Source of the DNA: Mesorhizobium sp. WSM4311
GTDB lineage: Bacteria; Pseudomonadota; Alphaproteobacteria; Rhizobiales; Rhizobiaceae
DNA length: 64,000 nt
NCBI RefSeq assembly: GCF_002295115.1
Contig: NZ_NSFV01000010.1
Location: forward strand, 118,650 to 182,649
Reading direction: 5' to 3'
Below, piece after piece: positions 25,963-34,683 of the stretch (the first letter of the stretch is position 1; the number at the start of each line of letters is the position of its first letter). Below the pieces are notes generated by a model, which ran no database searches, had not been told where the DNA came from, and was given only the letters and a program-made list of their open reading frames with translations. The position numbers and the translations under genes are program-made.

Positions 25963-26853
25963 CTAGTGCTTGACCGCGCCTTCTGTAAGGGCGCGTACGA
26001 AGTATCGTTGCAGGACGAGGAACAGCACCACGACGGGCACGCTCATCATGAAGCTGGCCGCCATCAGGCCTGGAAAGTCCGTCGTGTTTTCCGAGAAGAA
26101 GCGCTGGATGCCGACTGGCAGCGTCAACTGCTCGTTCTTGGAGAGGAAGGTGTAGGCGTAGATGTACTCGTTCCAGGCGCCGATGAAGGAATAGATCGCC
26201 GTGGCGATGATGCCCGGCGTCGAGAGCGGCATGACGATCAGGATGAAGGCCTGGAACCGCGTTGCCCCGTCGATGCGCGCCGCCTGTTCGAGCTGCACCG
26301 GGATGTTGTCGTAGAAGCCCTTGAGCAGCCAGATCGCCAGCGGCAGGCCGAAGGTGAGATAGGTGAGAACGAGCGAGCCATGCGTGTTCACCAGCCCGAT
26401 CGCGCGCATCAGGATGAAGAGCGGCACGAGAAAGATCACCGCCGGGAACATGTTGCGAAGCAAGACGGTGAAGAACAGGAAGTTCCGGCCCGGGAAGGTG
26501 AAGCGCGAAAACGCGTAGGCTGCGGGAACCGCCACGATCACCGAAAGGACAGTCGTGGCGGTGGAGACGAAAAGGCTGTTCCAGAAGAAGCGGAGGAAGT
26601 CCTGGCCGACACTGTTCTGCGGATCGAGCAGCTTCTGGTAGCTGGCGAGGGTCGGTTGGTCAGGCCACCATTGCGGCGGGAATTGCATCGCGGCGAAGCC
26701 GGACTTGATCGAGGTGATCAGCATCCAGGCCATCGGCAACGCTGTGTAAAGCAGCATGAACACGAGGAAGATGCGCCCGCCCCAGCGCCATCCGTCTATG
26801 CGCATGCGGCGAGGGGCCTGGCCTCGAGGAGGAGTCTCGGCAATCGTGCTCAT
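25963..26853 (-). CDS. ABC sugar transporter permease, MalG type
   Basis: A 296-residue inner-membrane permease with about six membrane segments. It carries the EAA loop motif QAARIDGATRFQAFILIVMPL near residue 190, which docks on the ATPase. N-terminal residues 1-27 are cytoplasmic and arginine-rich. The start overlaps the upstream permease by 4 bases. Confidence 0.88.
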   Translation of the reverse strand: MSTIAETPPRGQAPRRMRIDGWRWGGRIFLVFMLLYTALPMAWMLITSIKSGFAAMQFPPQWWPDQPTLASYQKLLDPQNSVGQDFLRFFWNSLFVSTATTVLSVIVAVPAAYAFSRFTFPGRNFLFFTVLLRNMFPAVIFLVPLFILMRAIGLVNTHGSLVLTYLTFGLPLAIWLLKGFYDNIPVQLEQAARIDGATRFQAFILIVMPLSTPGIIATAIYSFIGAWNEYIYAYTFLSKNEQLTLPVGIQRFFSENTTDFPGLMAASFMMSVPVVVLFLVLQRYFVRALTEGAVKH

Positions 26854-27809
26854 GCGCCCCCATCCTTGCGGTCGTTGCCACTTAGCGCGCGGACGTAGAA
26901 GTAGCCCAACGTCATCAGGATGATGAACAGCAGCACCGAATAGGCCGATGCCACCCCCCAGCGCTGCCGGCCGAAGGCGAGCTCATAGATGTGGGTGATC
27001 CAGATATGCGATGCGTTCGACGGCCCGCCGCCGGTCATGATCCAGGGGATGATGAAGGAGTTGAAGTTGGCGACTGCCAGCAGCAGGATCGTCACTGTCG
27101 AGACATTGCTCAAATGCGGGAAGGTGACGTGCCAGAAGCGCTGCCACGCATTGGCTCCGTCGACCTTTGCGGCGCGCAGCAGCTGCTCGGGAACCGTCTG
27201 CAGGCCTGCCATCATCATGATCATGGCAAACGGAAATTCGCGCCAGATGTTGACGACGATCAGGGAGGGCAGCACCGTTGAGACGCTGTCGATGAAATTC
27301 GGCGGCCGGTCGGCCAATCCGAGGCCGACCAGCACCGCGCCGATGATGCCGAAGTCCGAGTGGTAGATCCACTTCCAGATATAGGAGGCGGCGACCGCGC
27401 TGATGACCCAGGGAATGATCAGAATGGCGCGCAGGACACCACGGCCGAAAAAGTCGCGGTGGAGCGCCAGCGCGGCGGCAAACCCCAGGACGAAGGAGAT
27501 GACGGTGGATCCCACAGTCCAGATCAGCGTGTTCCAGGTGACCTTCCAGAACACCGCGCTGGTGAGGATGGCGGTGTAGTTGTTGAAGCCGATGAAGGTC
27601 TTGTCGCGAAGCTGCAGGCCAGGCGGCGTATTAAAGAACGACAGCTCGATCGTGTAGTAGATCGGATAGGCGATGACGACGAGCATCACGGCGATCGCGG
27701 GCAGCACGTACGCGTAGTCGGCGCGATGCTCCCAGATCTTGCGCAGCACGCCGGCTCCACCGGATTGCAATCTTCGGCGAGCCTCGGCCTTGCCGGTCAC
27801 GATCGTCAC
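26850..27809 (-). CDS. ABC sugar transporter permease, MalF/UgpA type
   Basis: A 319-residue permease beginning at GTG (27809). About six membrane segments are visible, and the EAA loop reads LRAAKVDGANAWQRFWHVTFPHL. AYVLPAIAVMLVVIAYPIYYT near residue 33 is the typical first membrane helix of CUT1 permeases. The gap to the binding-protein gene upstream is 77 bases and holds a hairpin. Confidence 0.86.
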   Translation of the reverse strand: MTIVTGKAEARRRLQSGGAGVLRKIWEHRADYAYVLPAIAVMLVVIAYPIYYTIELSFFNTPPGLQLRDKTFIGFNNYTAILTSAVFWKVTWNTLIWTVGSTVISFVLGFAAALALHRDFFGRGVLRAILIIPWVISAVAASYIWKWIYHSDFGIIGAVLVGLGLADRPPNFIDSVSTVLPSLIVVNIWREFPFAMIMMMAGLQTVPEQLLRAAKVDGANAWQRFWHVTFPHLSNVSTVTILLLAVANFNSFIIPWIMTGGGPSNASHIWITHIYELAFGRQRWGVASAYSVLLFIILMTLGYFYVRALSGNDRKDGGA

Positions 27810-27838
27810 TTTGGCGTGCCCTTGTTCTTCGGAACGAA

Positions 27839-27862
27839 CCGGCTGACCCTCGGAGCAGCCGG
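27839..27862 (-). other. Intercistronic hairpin after the sugar-binding protein gene
   Basis: CCGGCTG and CAGCCGG form a 7-bp stem with a 10-base loop, in the gap between the binding-protein gene and the first permease. As with the hairpin at 7383, it is placed where differential expression of a binding protein is expected. No T-run follows on the minus strand. Confidence 0.35.
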
Positions 27863-27886
27863 CTAAGATCGCAGGTCAGGCTCGGA

Positions 27887-29365
27887 CTAGAGTCCGCCCA
27901 TCAGGTCTTTCACCTTCTTGGCCGCGTCGTCCGCTGCCTGATCGACGGTCATCGCTCCGGTCAGGGCATTCTGCAGCATGTCTGGGATGATGATGTTCAT
28001 GATCTCGGGAGATTGCGGCAGCGCCGGGAACGGGATGCCGTATGGCAGCATCGAGGTGGTGACATCGAGGAACTTGATCTTGTCCAGGCGCTCCTTCATC
28101 CATTTGGTCTTGAAGCCGTTGAGATTGCCCGGGTTCGAGCCGGCATAGGCCATCTTCAGCGACCATTCCGGGCTGGTCCACATGCAGATGATGGCCTTCG
28201 CGGCCGGTTCGTCCACCTTGCCGCCCTCGACATATTCGGGCTTCAGGATGTGGATGTTCGAGCCGCCGAACACGACCGCGCGCTTGCCGTCGGGGCCGGT
28301 CGGGATAAGGCCGTAGCGCATGTTGTCGATGACGGTCTGCGCCTTGTCCTTGTCGGTGCCGGTCGCCTTCTTCTGCAGGTCGAGCATGACGTTGTAGTCG
28401 GACGGGTGCGAGATCATCATGCCGAGCTGGCCGGCGAGGAACAGCGGCTGGTTGTCGGCCTGCTGGTTGGTGAGCGCCGAAACCGGAACCGACTTGTCGC
28501 GGACGTACATGTCGTAAGAGGCTTGCAGCGCCGCCTTGCTCTGCGGGCTGTCGAGTTCGATCTGCTGATAGGTCGGGTTCGCCTTGGCTTCGTCGAAGAC
28601 GCCGCCGCCATAGGCCCACAACTGAGGCATGAAGCGATACGGGGTATTGCCGGCATTCTTGCGCGCCACGAGGCCGTAACCGGCAATGCCGAGCTTGTCG
28701 TGGATCTGCTTGGAATATTTGACGACGTCGTCCCAGGTTGCCGGAGCCTTGTCCGGATCGAGGCCCGCGCGCTTGAAGATATCGGCATTCCAGATGAACG
28801 CCATCGTTTCATTGTTGGTTGGAATGCCGTAGGTCACGCCATCCCAGGTCACGGCTTTCATGGCGCCGGGCCAGAAATCATCCGTCGAATACCCTACATC
28901 CTCGGGCTTGAGCGGCTGCAGATAGCCTTTTGAAGCGAACTCGGTGCCGCCCAGGATTTGCAGGCGGACCGCCATCGGCGCCGCATTGCCAAGGAGCGCG
29001 GTGCGGAACTTGTCCAGGAGATCGTTGTAGGTGAGGGCCTGTTCCTCGAGCTGGATGTTCGGATAAGTCTTGCGGAAGGTCTCGAAGAAATCCTTGTAGT
29101 ACTGGCGCAAGAGATCGGGGTCGCCCTCGAACACGCCCTGATACCAGAAGGTCAGTCGCCCCTTGTAGTCGAGCGGGGTGACCTTGGCGCAATCGGCCGC
29201 CGTGTCAAATTCCTGCGTGCCCGCAATGGAGCGCACATATTCCGGCGACCACTTGCTCAAGTCGACCGGCGGAGCAGCCAGAGCCGGTGCGGACATCAAC
29301 GATGCGATTAATGCAGTGGAGACAGTGCCGCGCAGGACGGCACCGCCGAGTGTGAACCTCGTCAT
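27887..29365 (-). CDS. ABC transporter extracellular substrate-binding protein (sugar, CUT1)
   Basis: A 492-residue family 1 extracellular solute-binding protein. A Sec signal peptide spans residues 1-30 (ending MSAPALA). The mature part has TFWYQGVFEGDPDLL, FLAGQLGMMISHPSDYN and TSPEWSLKMAYAGSNPG, typical of maltose-type binding proteins. TGGAGGA precedes the ATG at 29365 by 6 bases, deciding against the longer frame that starts at 29440. First gene of the minus-strand operon and divergent from the GntR regulator. The ligand is probably a sugar acid or an oligosaccharide that yields one. Confidence 0.87.
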   Translation of the reverse strand: MTRFTLGGAVLRGTVSTALIASLMSAPALAAPPVDLSKWSPEYVRSIAGTQEFDTAADCAKVTPLDYKGRLTFWYQGVFEGDPDLLRQYYKDFFETFRKTYPNIQLEEQALTYNDLLDKFRTALLGNAAPMAVRLQILGGTEFASKGYLQPLKPEDVGYSTDDFWPGAMKAVTWDGVTYGIPTNNETMAFIWNADIFKRAGLDPDKAPATWDDVVKYSKQIHDKLGIAGYGLVARKNAGNTPYRFMPQLWAYGGGVFDEAKANPTYQQIELDSPQSKAALQASYDMYVRDKSVPVSALTNQQADNQPLFLAGQLGMMISHPSDYNVMLDLQKKATGTDKDKAQTVIDNMRYGLIPTGPDGKRAVVFGGSNIHILKPEYVEGGKVDEPAAKAIICMWTSPEWSLKMAYAGSNPGNLNGFKTKWMKERLDKIKFLDVTTSMLPYGIPFPALPQSPEIMNIIIPDMLQNALTGAMTVDQAADDAAKKVKDLMGGL

Positions 29366-29560
29366 AGGTATCCTCCAGGTTTCTCTCCCATGCCGCTCTG
29401 CATCGAGGCGAGCGGCTTTATTCGTCGACCGCGGGGACATCTCCTCAAATGTATCCCTTCGAGCGCTTTACACGTTTTCAGATCGCAGATTGGCTGTCAA
29501 CGCAACAAATCGTACATTGTTTATGGAAATCGTGCGTGATATCGAAAAAGTCGTGTATTC

Positions 29561-30289
29561 ATGGAAGGGGAACCGGCCTTGGCCGAAACGCGGGAATTCA
29601 AAGCAGAGCCACCCGAGGGGATCGATCCTCTTGGGGCCTCGAGCGAGGGCGCCTCGCTTTATGAGCTGATCAGGGAGGACATCATCGAGGGCCGGCTCGC
29701 CGCCAACGAGCGGCTTGTGGTCACCGATCTGGCCCGGCGTCACGGCACCTCGACCAATCCCGTGCGCGAGGCCCTGCAACTGCTGCGTGGGGAAGGCTTT
29801 GTCACCTTTCTCCCCAATCGCGGGGCGCGCGTGCGGCCCATAGACCAGGATTTTGTCCGCGATATCTACGAGATCGGTGTGCTGATCGAGCCGGCCCTGA
29901 CGCGATGGTTCGTGAGCATGGCCACCGACGAGGACATCGCCGAACTCGAACGTCTTCAAGGTCTGATCGAAGAGAACAACTTCGCCGACACGTTCAGGCA
30001 CAGCGAGCTGGACACCGCCTTTCACACCGTGATGTACCAGCGGCACTACAACCGCCATGCCGCCGAGCTTTGGTGGAAGCATCGCGAAGTGCTGCGCGCC
30101 GTGAGCCGGCGTTTCAATTTCACGCTCGCCCGGCGTGCCGCGATCATTCGCGAGCACCGCGAACTCATCGCGCATGTGAAGGCGGGAAATGCCGACGAGG
30201 CAGCCGAACTCATCGCGCGCCATGTCGAGGGGTCCGGGCGGCATGTCCTCGAACACATGCGCGCGCGCAACGCCGCGCGGGCAGGGTAG
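29561..30289 (+). CDS. GntR-family regulator, FadR/FCD subfamily
   Basis: A 242-residue regulator. The winged helix covers about residues 30-95 (DLARRHGTSTNPVREALQLL, then GFVTFLPNRGARV). The C-terminal FCD domain follows with the metal-site pattern DTAFHTVMYQRHYN, REHRELIAHVKAG and RHVEGSGRH. It is divergent from the ABC importer and precedes three enolase-superfamily genes, so it probably represses both sides of this island in response to a sugar acid. The ATG at 29561 has no clear ribosome site; a TTG at 29579 preceded by GGAAGGGGAA is an alternative start. Confidence 0.88.
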   Translation: MEGEPALAETREFKAEPPEGIDPLGASSEGASLYELIREDIIEGRLAANERLVVTDLARRHGTSTNPVREALQLLRGEGFVTFLPNRGARVRPIDQDFVRDIYEIGVLIEPALTRWFVSMATDEDIAELERLQGLIEENNFADTFRHSELDTAFHTVMYQRHYNRHAAELWWKHREVLRAVSRRFNFTLARRAAIIREHRELIAHVKAGNADEAAELIARHVEGSGRHVLEHMRARNAARAG

Positions 30290-30344
30290 AGCAATCGGCC
30301 CGGAACACCGCTCTTCGGGTCTTCCAGATAAAGGTAGTTGAGAG

Positions 30345-31511
30345 ATGAAAATCACGAGCATTCGGCCGTGGCTGATCAAATCCGATGCTTCTTATTGGGG
30401 AGAGTACCTGTTCGTCGAAGTCACGACCGACGAAGGGGTGAGCGGCTGGGGAGAGATCACCACCACGACAAAGCTTGCCAACCGTGCGCTCTGCACGATC
30501 CTGCGACAGATCGGCGCCGCCGTGACCGGCGAGGATCCGGCGCGCATCGAGCACCTGTGGCACAAGATTTTCCGCAGCTTCACCTATATGGGCAGCCGCG
30601 GCGCCGCCGTCGAATGCGTGAGCGCCATCGACATAGCGCTCTGGGACATCCGTGGCAAAGTCCTCGGCAAGCCAATCTACGAGTTGCTGGGTGGACCGGT
30701 GCGCGAGGAAATCGCGCTCTACACCCATCCCAACCAGGCCAAATTCACCAGCAAGGAGGCTGTGGTCCGCGAAATCAGCGACATCGTCGAATCCGGGCAC
30801 ACAGGGCTCAAGTTCGACCCTTTTCCGCATCAGGGCCGCGGCGCCGATGGGCTGTCGCGCGAGCAGCGGGACGGCTATCTCGATGGCAGCATGACCCGCA
30901 AGGACGAGCGCGAAGCAGCCGAACTCACGGCTCTGATCCGCGAAACGGCAGGCCCCGACGTCGACATCCTCATCGATGCGCATGGCCGCTTCGACGTCCC
31001 CACCGCCATTCGCCTCTGCCGCAGCCTGGAGGAAGCCGGCCAGATCGACTGGTTCGAGGAGCCCTGTCCGCCCGAAAGCCTCAACGCGCTCAAACAGGTT
31101 CGTGACAAGGTCAGCGCCCCAATCTCGTGGGGCGAGCGCGGCCATACGAAATGGGATTTCGTGCCGGTGCTCGAGAACAAGCTCGCTGACTACATCATGC
31201 CTGACGTCACCTGGACCGGCGGCATTACCGAACTCAAGAAGATTTCCGCCCTGTGCGAAGCCTACTACATCCCGGTCTCGCCGCACGATGCCGCGGGGCC
31301 GATCAACGTGGTCGCGGGGGCGCAGGTGATGATGACCGTTCCGAACTTCTACAAGCTCGAAACGTCGGAGTGGAACCTGGGCAAATACGATCACCTCATC
31401 GACAGACCGCTCGATGTTTCGAACGGCAGCCTCAAGCTGACGTCGAAGCCTGGTCTCGGTGTCGAGATGAACCGCGACTACCTGCAAGCCCATGAGATCG
31501 AGCTGAGCTAG
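30345..31511 (+). CDS. Enolase-superfamily dehydratase, galactonate-dehydratase-like (second copy)
   Basis: A 388-residue mandelate-racemase/galactonate-dehydratase family enzyme. Key residues are Lys in GLKFDPF, Asp and His in LIDAHGRFD, Glu in WFEEPCPPE, Glu in SWGERGH and His in SPHDAAGP. This is a full Lys / Asp-x-His / Glu / Glu / His set, so an active acid-sugar dehydratase is expected. It starts 55 bases after the GntR gene. It differs from the minus-strand homologue at 23665, which has Arg in place of the Lys. Confidence 0.86.
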   Translation: MKITSIRPWLIKSDASYWGEYLFVEVTTDEGVSGWGEITTTTKLANRALCTILRQIGAAVTGEDPARIEHLWHKIFRSFTYMGSRGAAVECVSAIDIALWDIRGKVLGKPIYELLGGPVREEIALYTHPNQAKFTSKEAVVREISDIVESGHTGLKFDPFPHQGRGADGLSREQRDGYLDGSMTRKDEREAAELTALIRETAGPDVDILIDAHGRFDVPTAIRLCRSLEEAGQIDWFEEPCPPESLNALKQVRDKVSAPISWGERGHTKWDFVPVLENKLADYIMPDVTWTGGITELKKISALCEAYYIPVSPHDAAGPINVVAGAQVMMTVPNFYKLETSEWNLGKYDHLIDRPLDVSNGSLKLTSKPGLGVEMNRDYLQAHEIELS

Positions 31512-31572
31512 CAAGGCTCAACTTCGGCACGCGCCTGGGGCGACAAGCCCCCGACCAGAACGAGGACAAATC

Positions 31573-32931
31573 ATGCCAAAAACGGGTGGAGCCGGCGAGG
31601 CTCTCAATCGGGTCAACACGAATTCCAAGCCATCCGACCTTCGCATCACCGACATGCGGGTGGCCGAAATCGTCGGCGCGCCGTTCACCTCGGCGCTGCT
31701 CAAGATCTATACCAACCAGGGCATCGTCGGGCTCGGCGAGGTGCGTGACGGCGCCAGCGCCACCTACGCGCTGATGCTGAAGAGCCGGCTGCTTGGCGAG
31801 AACCCTTGCGACATCGATCGCCTGTTTCGCCGCATCAAGCAGTTCGGCGGTCACGGCCGGCAAGGCGGCGGCGTCTCGGCGGTCGAGATCGCGTTGTGGG
31901 ATCTCGCAGGCAAGGCCTATGGCGTCCCCATCTACCAGATGCTCGGCGGCAAGTTCCGCGATCAGGTGCGCGTCTATTGCGATACCGATGCCGAGAAACC
32001 GAGCGGCACCGAAACCGGAAAGCGCCTCAAGCAGCGCATGGACCGCGGTTTCACCTTCCTCAAGATGGACCTGGGCTTGATGCAGATCGCCCATGTCCCG
32101 GGCGCCGTGTCCGCGCCCGCCGGCGCGCTCGAAGGATTTCATGCCAATCCGCGCGGCCGTGGCGGCACGCTCGAGGAGCGCAAGGCCCGCAATCTCGCCT
32201 ACGACGCGCAGAACGTGCAGCACCCGTTCACCGGCCTGCATTTCACCGAAAAGGGGATCGACCTGCTCGAGCAGTACATCCACGAGGTTCGCGAGGTGAT
32301 CGGATACGAGATCCCGCTCGCCATCGACCATGTCGGCCACATCTCGCTGCAGGACGGCATACGCCTGTCGCGCCGTATCGAGAAATACGTTCCAGCCTGG
32401 CTGGAGGATGTGATCCCCTGGCAACACACCGAGCAGTACCGGCAGTTGCAGGGGGCCACCACGGTGCCGATCTGCACCGGCGAGGACATCTATCTCAAGG
32501 AGGGCTTCGAGCCGCTGCTGAAGAGCGGCGGCCTTTCCGTCATCCACCCGGACCTGCTTACCAGCGGGGGCATTCTCGAGACCAAGAAGATCGGCGACAT
32601 GGCGCAGGATCACGGCGTCGCCATGGCCATCCATATGGCCGAAAGCCCGATCGCCGCGATGGCCGCCGCGCATGTCGCCACCGCGACCGAGAACTTCATG
32701 GCGCTCGAATACCATTCCGCCGATGTCGACTGGTGGGACGATATCGTCATCGGCCTGCCCAAGCCGCTCGTCAAGGACGGCTTCATCACCGTGCCCGACA
32801 AGCCGGGGCTGGGCATAGACGATGTGGTCGACGAGGTGATCAGCCAGCATCTGCAGCCCGGTGTCACGGGGATATGGCAATCCACCGAGCATTGGAACAA
32901 TGAATATAGCTGGGACCGGACCTGGAGTTAG
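31573..32931 (+). CDS. Enolase-superfamily protein, divergent long type (third copy)
   Basis: A 452-residue mandelate-racemase/muconate-lactonising family protein, longer than the usual 380-400. Recognisable features are FLKMDLG (Lys at strand 2), AIDHVGH (Asp), WLEDVIPW (Glu-Asp), CTGEDIYL (Glu) and MAIHMAESP (His). The last 60 residues share EYHSADVDWWDDIVIGLP with the protein at 33372, so these two are the closest pair in the island. An insertion of about 50 residues lies around residues 165-215. GAGG precedes the ATG. Substrate unknown. Confidence 0.82.
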   Translation: MPKTGGAGEALNRVNTNSKPSDLRITDMRVAEIVGAPFTSALLKIYTNQGIVGLGEVRDGASATYALMLKSRLLGENPCDIDRLFRRIKQFGGHGRQGGGVSAVEIALWDLAGKAYGVPIYQMLGGKFRDQVRVYCDTDAEKPSGTETGKRLKQRMDRGFTFLKMDLGLMQIAHVPGAVSAPAGALEGFHANPRGRGGTLEERKARNLAYDAQNVQHPFTGLHFTEKGIDLLEQYIHEVREVIGYEIPLAIDHVGHISLQDGIRLSRRIEKYVPAWLEDVIPWQHTEQYRQLQGATTVPICTGEDIYLKEGFEPLLKSGGLSVIHPDLLTSGGILETKKIGDMAQDHGVAMAIHMAESPIAAMAAAHVATATENFMALEYHSADVDWWDDIVIGLPKPLVKDGFITVPDKPGLGIDDVVDEVISQHLQPGVTGIWQSTEHWNNEYSWDRTWS

Positions 32932-33035
32932 CCCAGACCCCCTGCCATCATTCCCGCCAGGCTCACAGGGCCAACCACCGACCATTCGTGTCGACCTCGC
33001 CCAAGGGAGAGGTGAAGAAAGAAACGGACGAAACC

Positions 33036-33362
33036 ATGATCTACGAACTGCGTATCTATGACTGCCTGCCGGGCAGGCTGCCGGCTTTGCTCAAGCGCTT
33101 TTCCGACCAAACGCTGGCCATCTGGGAGAGGCATGGCATCCGCCAAGCCGGGTTTTTCACCACGGCGATCGGCGAAAACAGCAATCGCCTCACCTATTTC
33201 CTCGCCTGGGAATCGCTGGCCGAGCGTGAGGCGAAATGGTCGGCTTTCGTCACCGATCCGGCATGGCACAGGGCCCGGGACGAGTCTGAGCGCGACGGGC
33301 AGATCATTGCCAATATCAGCAGCCAGCTGCTCACGCCGACAGCTTTCTCGTCTGTGAACTAG
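33036..33362 (+). CDS. NIPSNAP family protein
   Basis: A 108-residue dimeric alpha/beta-barrel (ferredoxin-like) protein. It begins MIYELRIYDCLPGRLPALLKR and has LTYFLAWESLAEREAKWSAF, both typical of bacterial NIPSNAP proteins. Such proteins have no fixed catalytic function. It is placed between two enolase-superfamily genes with 9 bases to the next start, so it is probably a pathway component such as an isomerase or binding subunit. The ATG at 33036 is chosen over a GTG at 32988 because the family starts there. Confidence 0.85.
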   Translation: MIYELRIYDCLPGRLPALLKRFSDQTLAIWERHGIRQAGFFTTAIGENSNRLTYFLAWESLAEREAKWSAFVTDPAWHRARDESERDGQIIANISSQLLTPTAFSSVN

Positions 33363-33371
33363 GACTGCGCC

Positions 33372-34571
33372 ATGAAGATCACCGACCTGCGCTGCGCCGT
33401 CATCGGGCGGCATCCCATCGTTCGCGTCGTCACTGACGAGGGTCTCTACGGTCTGGGCGAAGTCGAGTTCACAAAGACCTATCTCAAGCCCTTCGTGCTG
33501 CATTTCCGCGAGGCGCTGATCGGCGAGGATCCGACCGACGTCGAGCGGGTGATGCTGAAGATCCGCCAGCGCGGCTCGTTCAAGCCCTATGGCGCCGCCG
33601 TCTCCGCCATCGAGCACGCCTTGTGGGACATCGCCGGCAAGGCGGCGGGCGTGCCGGTCTACAAGCTGCTCGGCGGCAAGGTGCGCGACAAGGTACGCGT
33701 CTACAACGGCTCGATCCGCCGCAAGCGCGCCGGCGACCGGCCGGAGGATTACGCCGCCGACGCCAAATGGATGATGGAGCAGCCGCAGAATTTCTTCATG
33801 ATCAAGCAGGGAATCTCGTTCCATTCCAACATGAAGGACAGCATCGAGGGCTTCCACTACGGCGTGACGCAGAAGAAGGCCGGCTATCACGGCGCCATGG
33901 ATCAGGGCGTGATCAGCGAGCGCGGCTTCAATCACATGCTCGACTGCGTGATCGCGATGAAGGAGGTGCTGGGCGACAAGGTCAGCCTGGCGCTCGACTG
34001 CGGCCCGGGCTGGATGCTGCCCGATGCGATCAAGTTCGCCCGCGCGGTCGAGAAGTACAATCTGATGTGGCTCGAGGACATGCTGACCGGCGACTATGTG
34101 CCATGGGTCAATCCGCAGGCCTATCGCGAGCTGACCACCTCCACATCGACGCCGATCCATACCGGCGAGCAGATCTACCTCAGGCACAATTTCAAGGAAC
34201 TGATCGAGACGCAGGCGGTGCGGGTGATCGGTCCGGACCCGGCCGATATCGGCGGCATTGCCGAGCTCAAATGGGTTGCCGAGCACGCCTATATGCACTC
34301 GATCCTGATGGCGCCGCACGGCACCGCGAACGGCCTGCTCGGCCTCGGCGCGCTGATCAATGTCTGCGCCACCTTGCCGGCAAATTACGTCGCGTTCGAA
34401 TATCCCAGCGCCTCGGACACGTGGTGGGAGGATCTGGTGATCGGCCTGCCGGCGCGGATCGTCAAGGACAGCATGGTGGACCTGCTGGAAGCGCCTGGCC
34501 TGGGGCTCGACATCGACGCCGAAGCGGCCAGGAAGTATCTCAGCGAAGAGGATGCGGGCTTCTTCGACTGA
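33372..34571 (+). CDS. Enolase-superfamily protein (fourth copy)
   Basis: A 399-residue mandelate-racemase-type protein. Visible site residues are Lys in FMIKQGI, Asp in ALDCGPG, Glu in WLEDMLTG, Glu in HTGEQIYL and His in MAPHGTANG. The Asp-x-His of galactonate dehydratases is replaced by Asp-Cys-Gly, so the chemistry or stereochemistry may differ. It shares the EYPSASDTWWEDLVIGLP end with the protein at 31573. It lies 9 bases after the NIPSNAP gene. Confidence 0.84.
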   Translation: MKITDLRCAVIGRHPIVRVVTDEGLYGLGEVEFTKTYLKPFVLHFREALIGEDPTDVERVMLKIRQRGSFKPYGAAVSAIEHALWDIAGKAAGVPVYKLLGGKVRDKVRVYNGSIRRKRAGDRPEDYAADAKWMMEQPQNFFMIKQGISFHSNMKDSIEGFHYGVTQKKAGYHGAMDQGVISERGFNHMLDCVIAMKEVLGDKVSLALDCGPGWMLPDAIKFARAVEKYNLMWLEDMLTGDYVPWVNPQAYRELTTSTSTPIHTGEQIYLRHNFKELIETQAVRVIGPDPADIGGIAELKWVAEHAYMHSILMAPHGTANGLLGLGALINVCATLPANYVAFEYPSASDTWWEDLVIGLPARIVKDSMVDLLEAPGLGLDIDAEAARKYLSEEDAGFFD

Positions 34572-34683
34572 ACCATCCTTCTTTCGCTCAACGTCGCCGG
34601 CATGCAGCCCAAGCTCCCCTTTCCATGTTGAGGTCGACCGCGCCGGGAGTAATAGTCGCGGCGGAGTTCGTGAGGAGGAAGAG

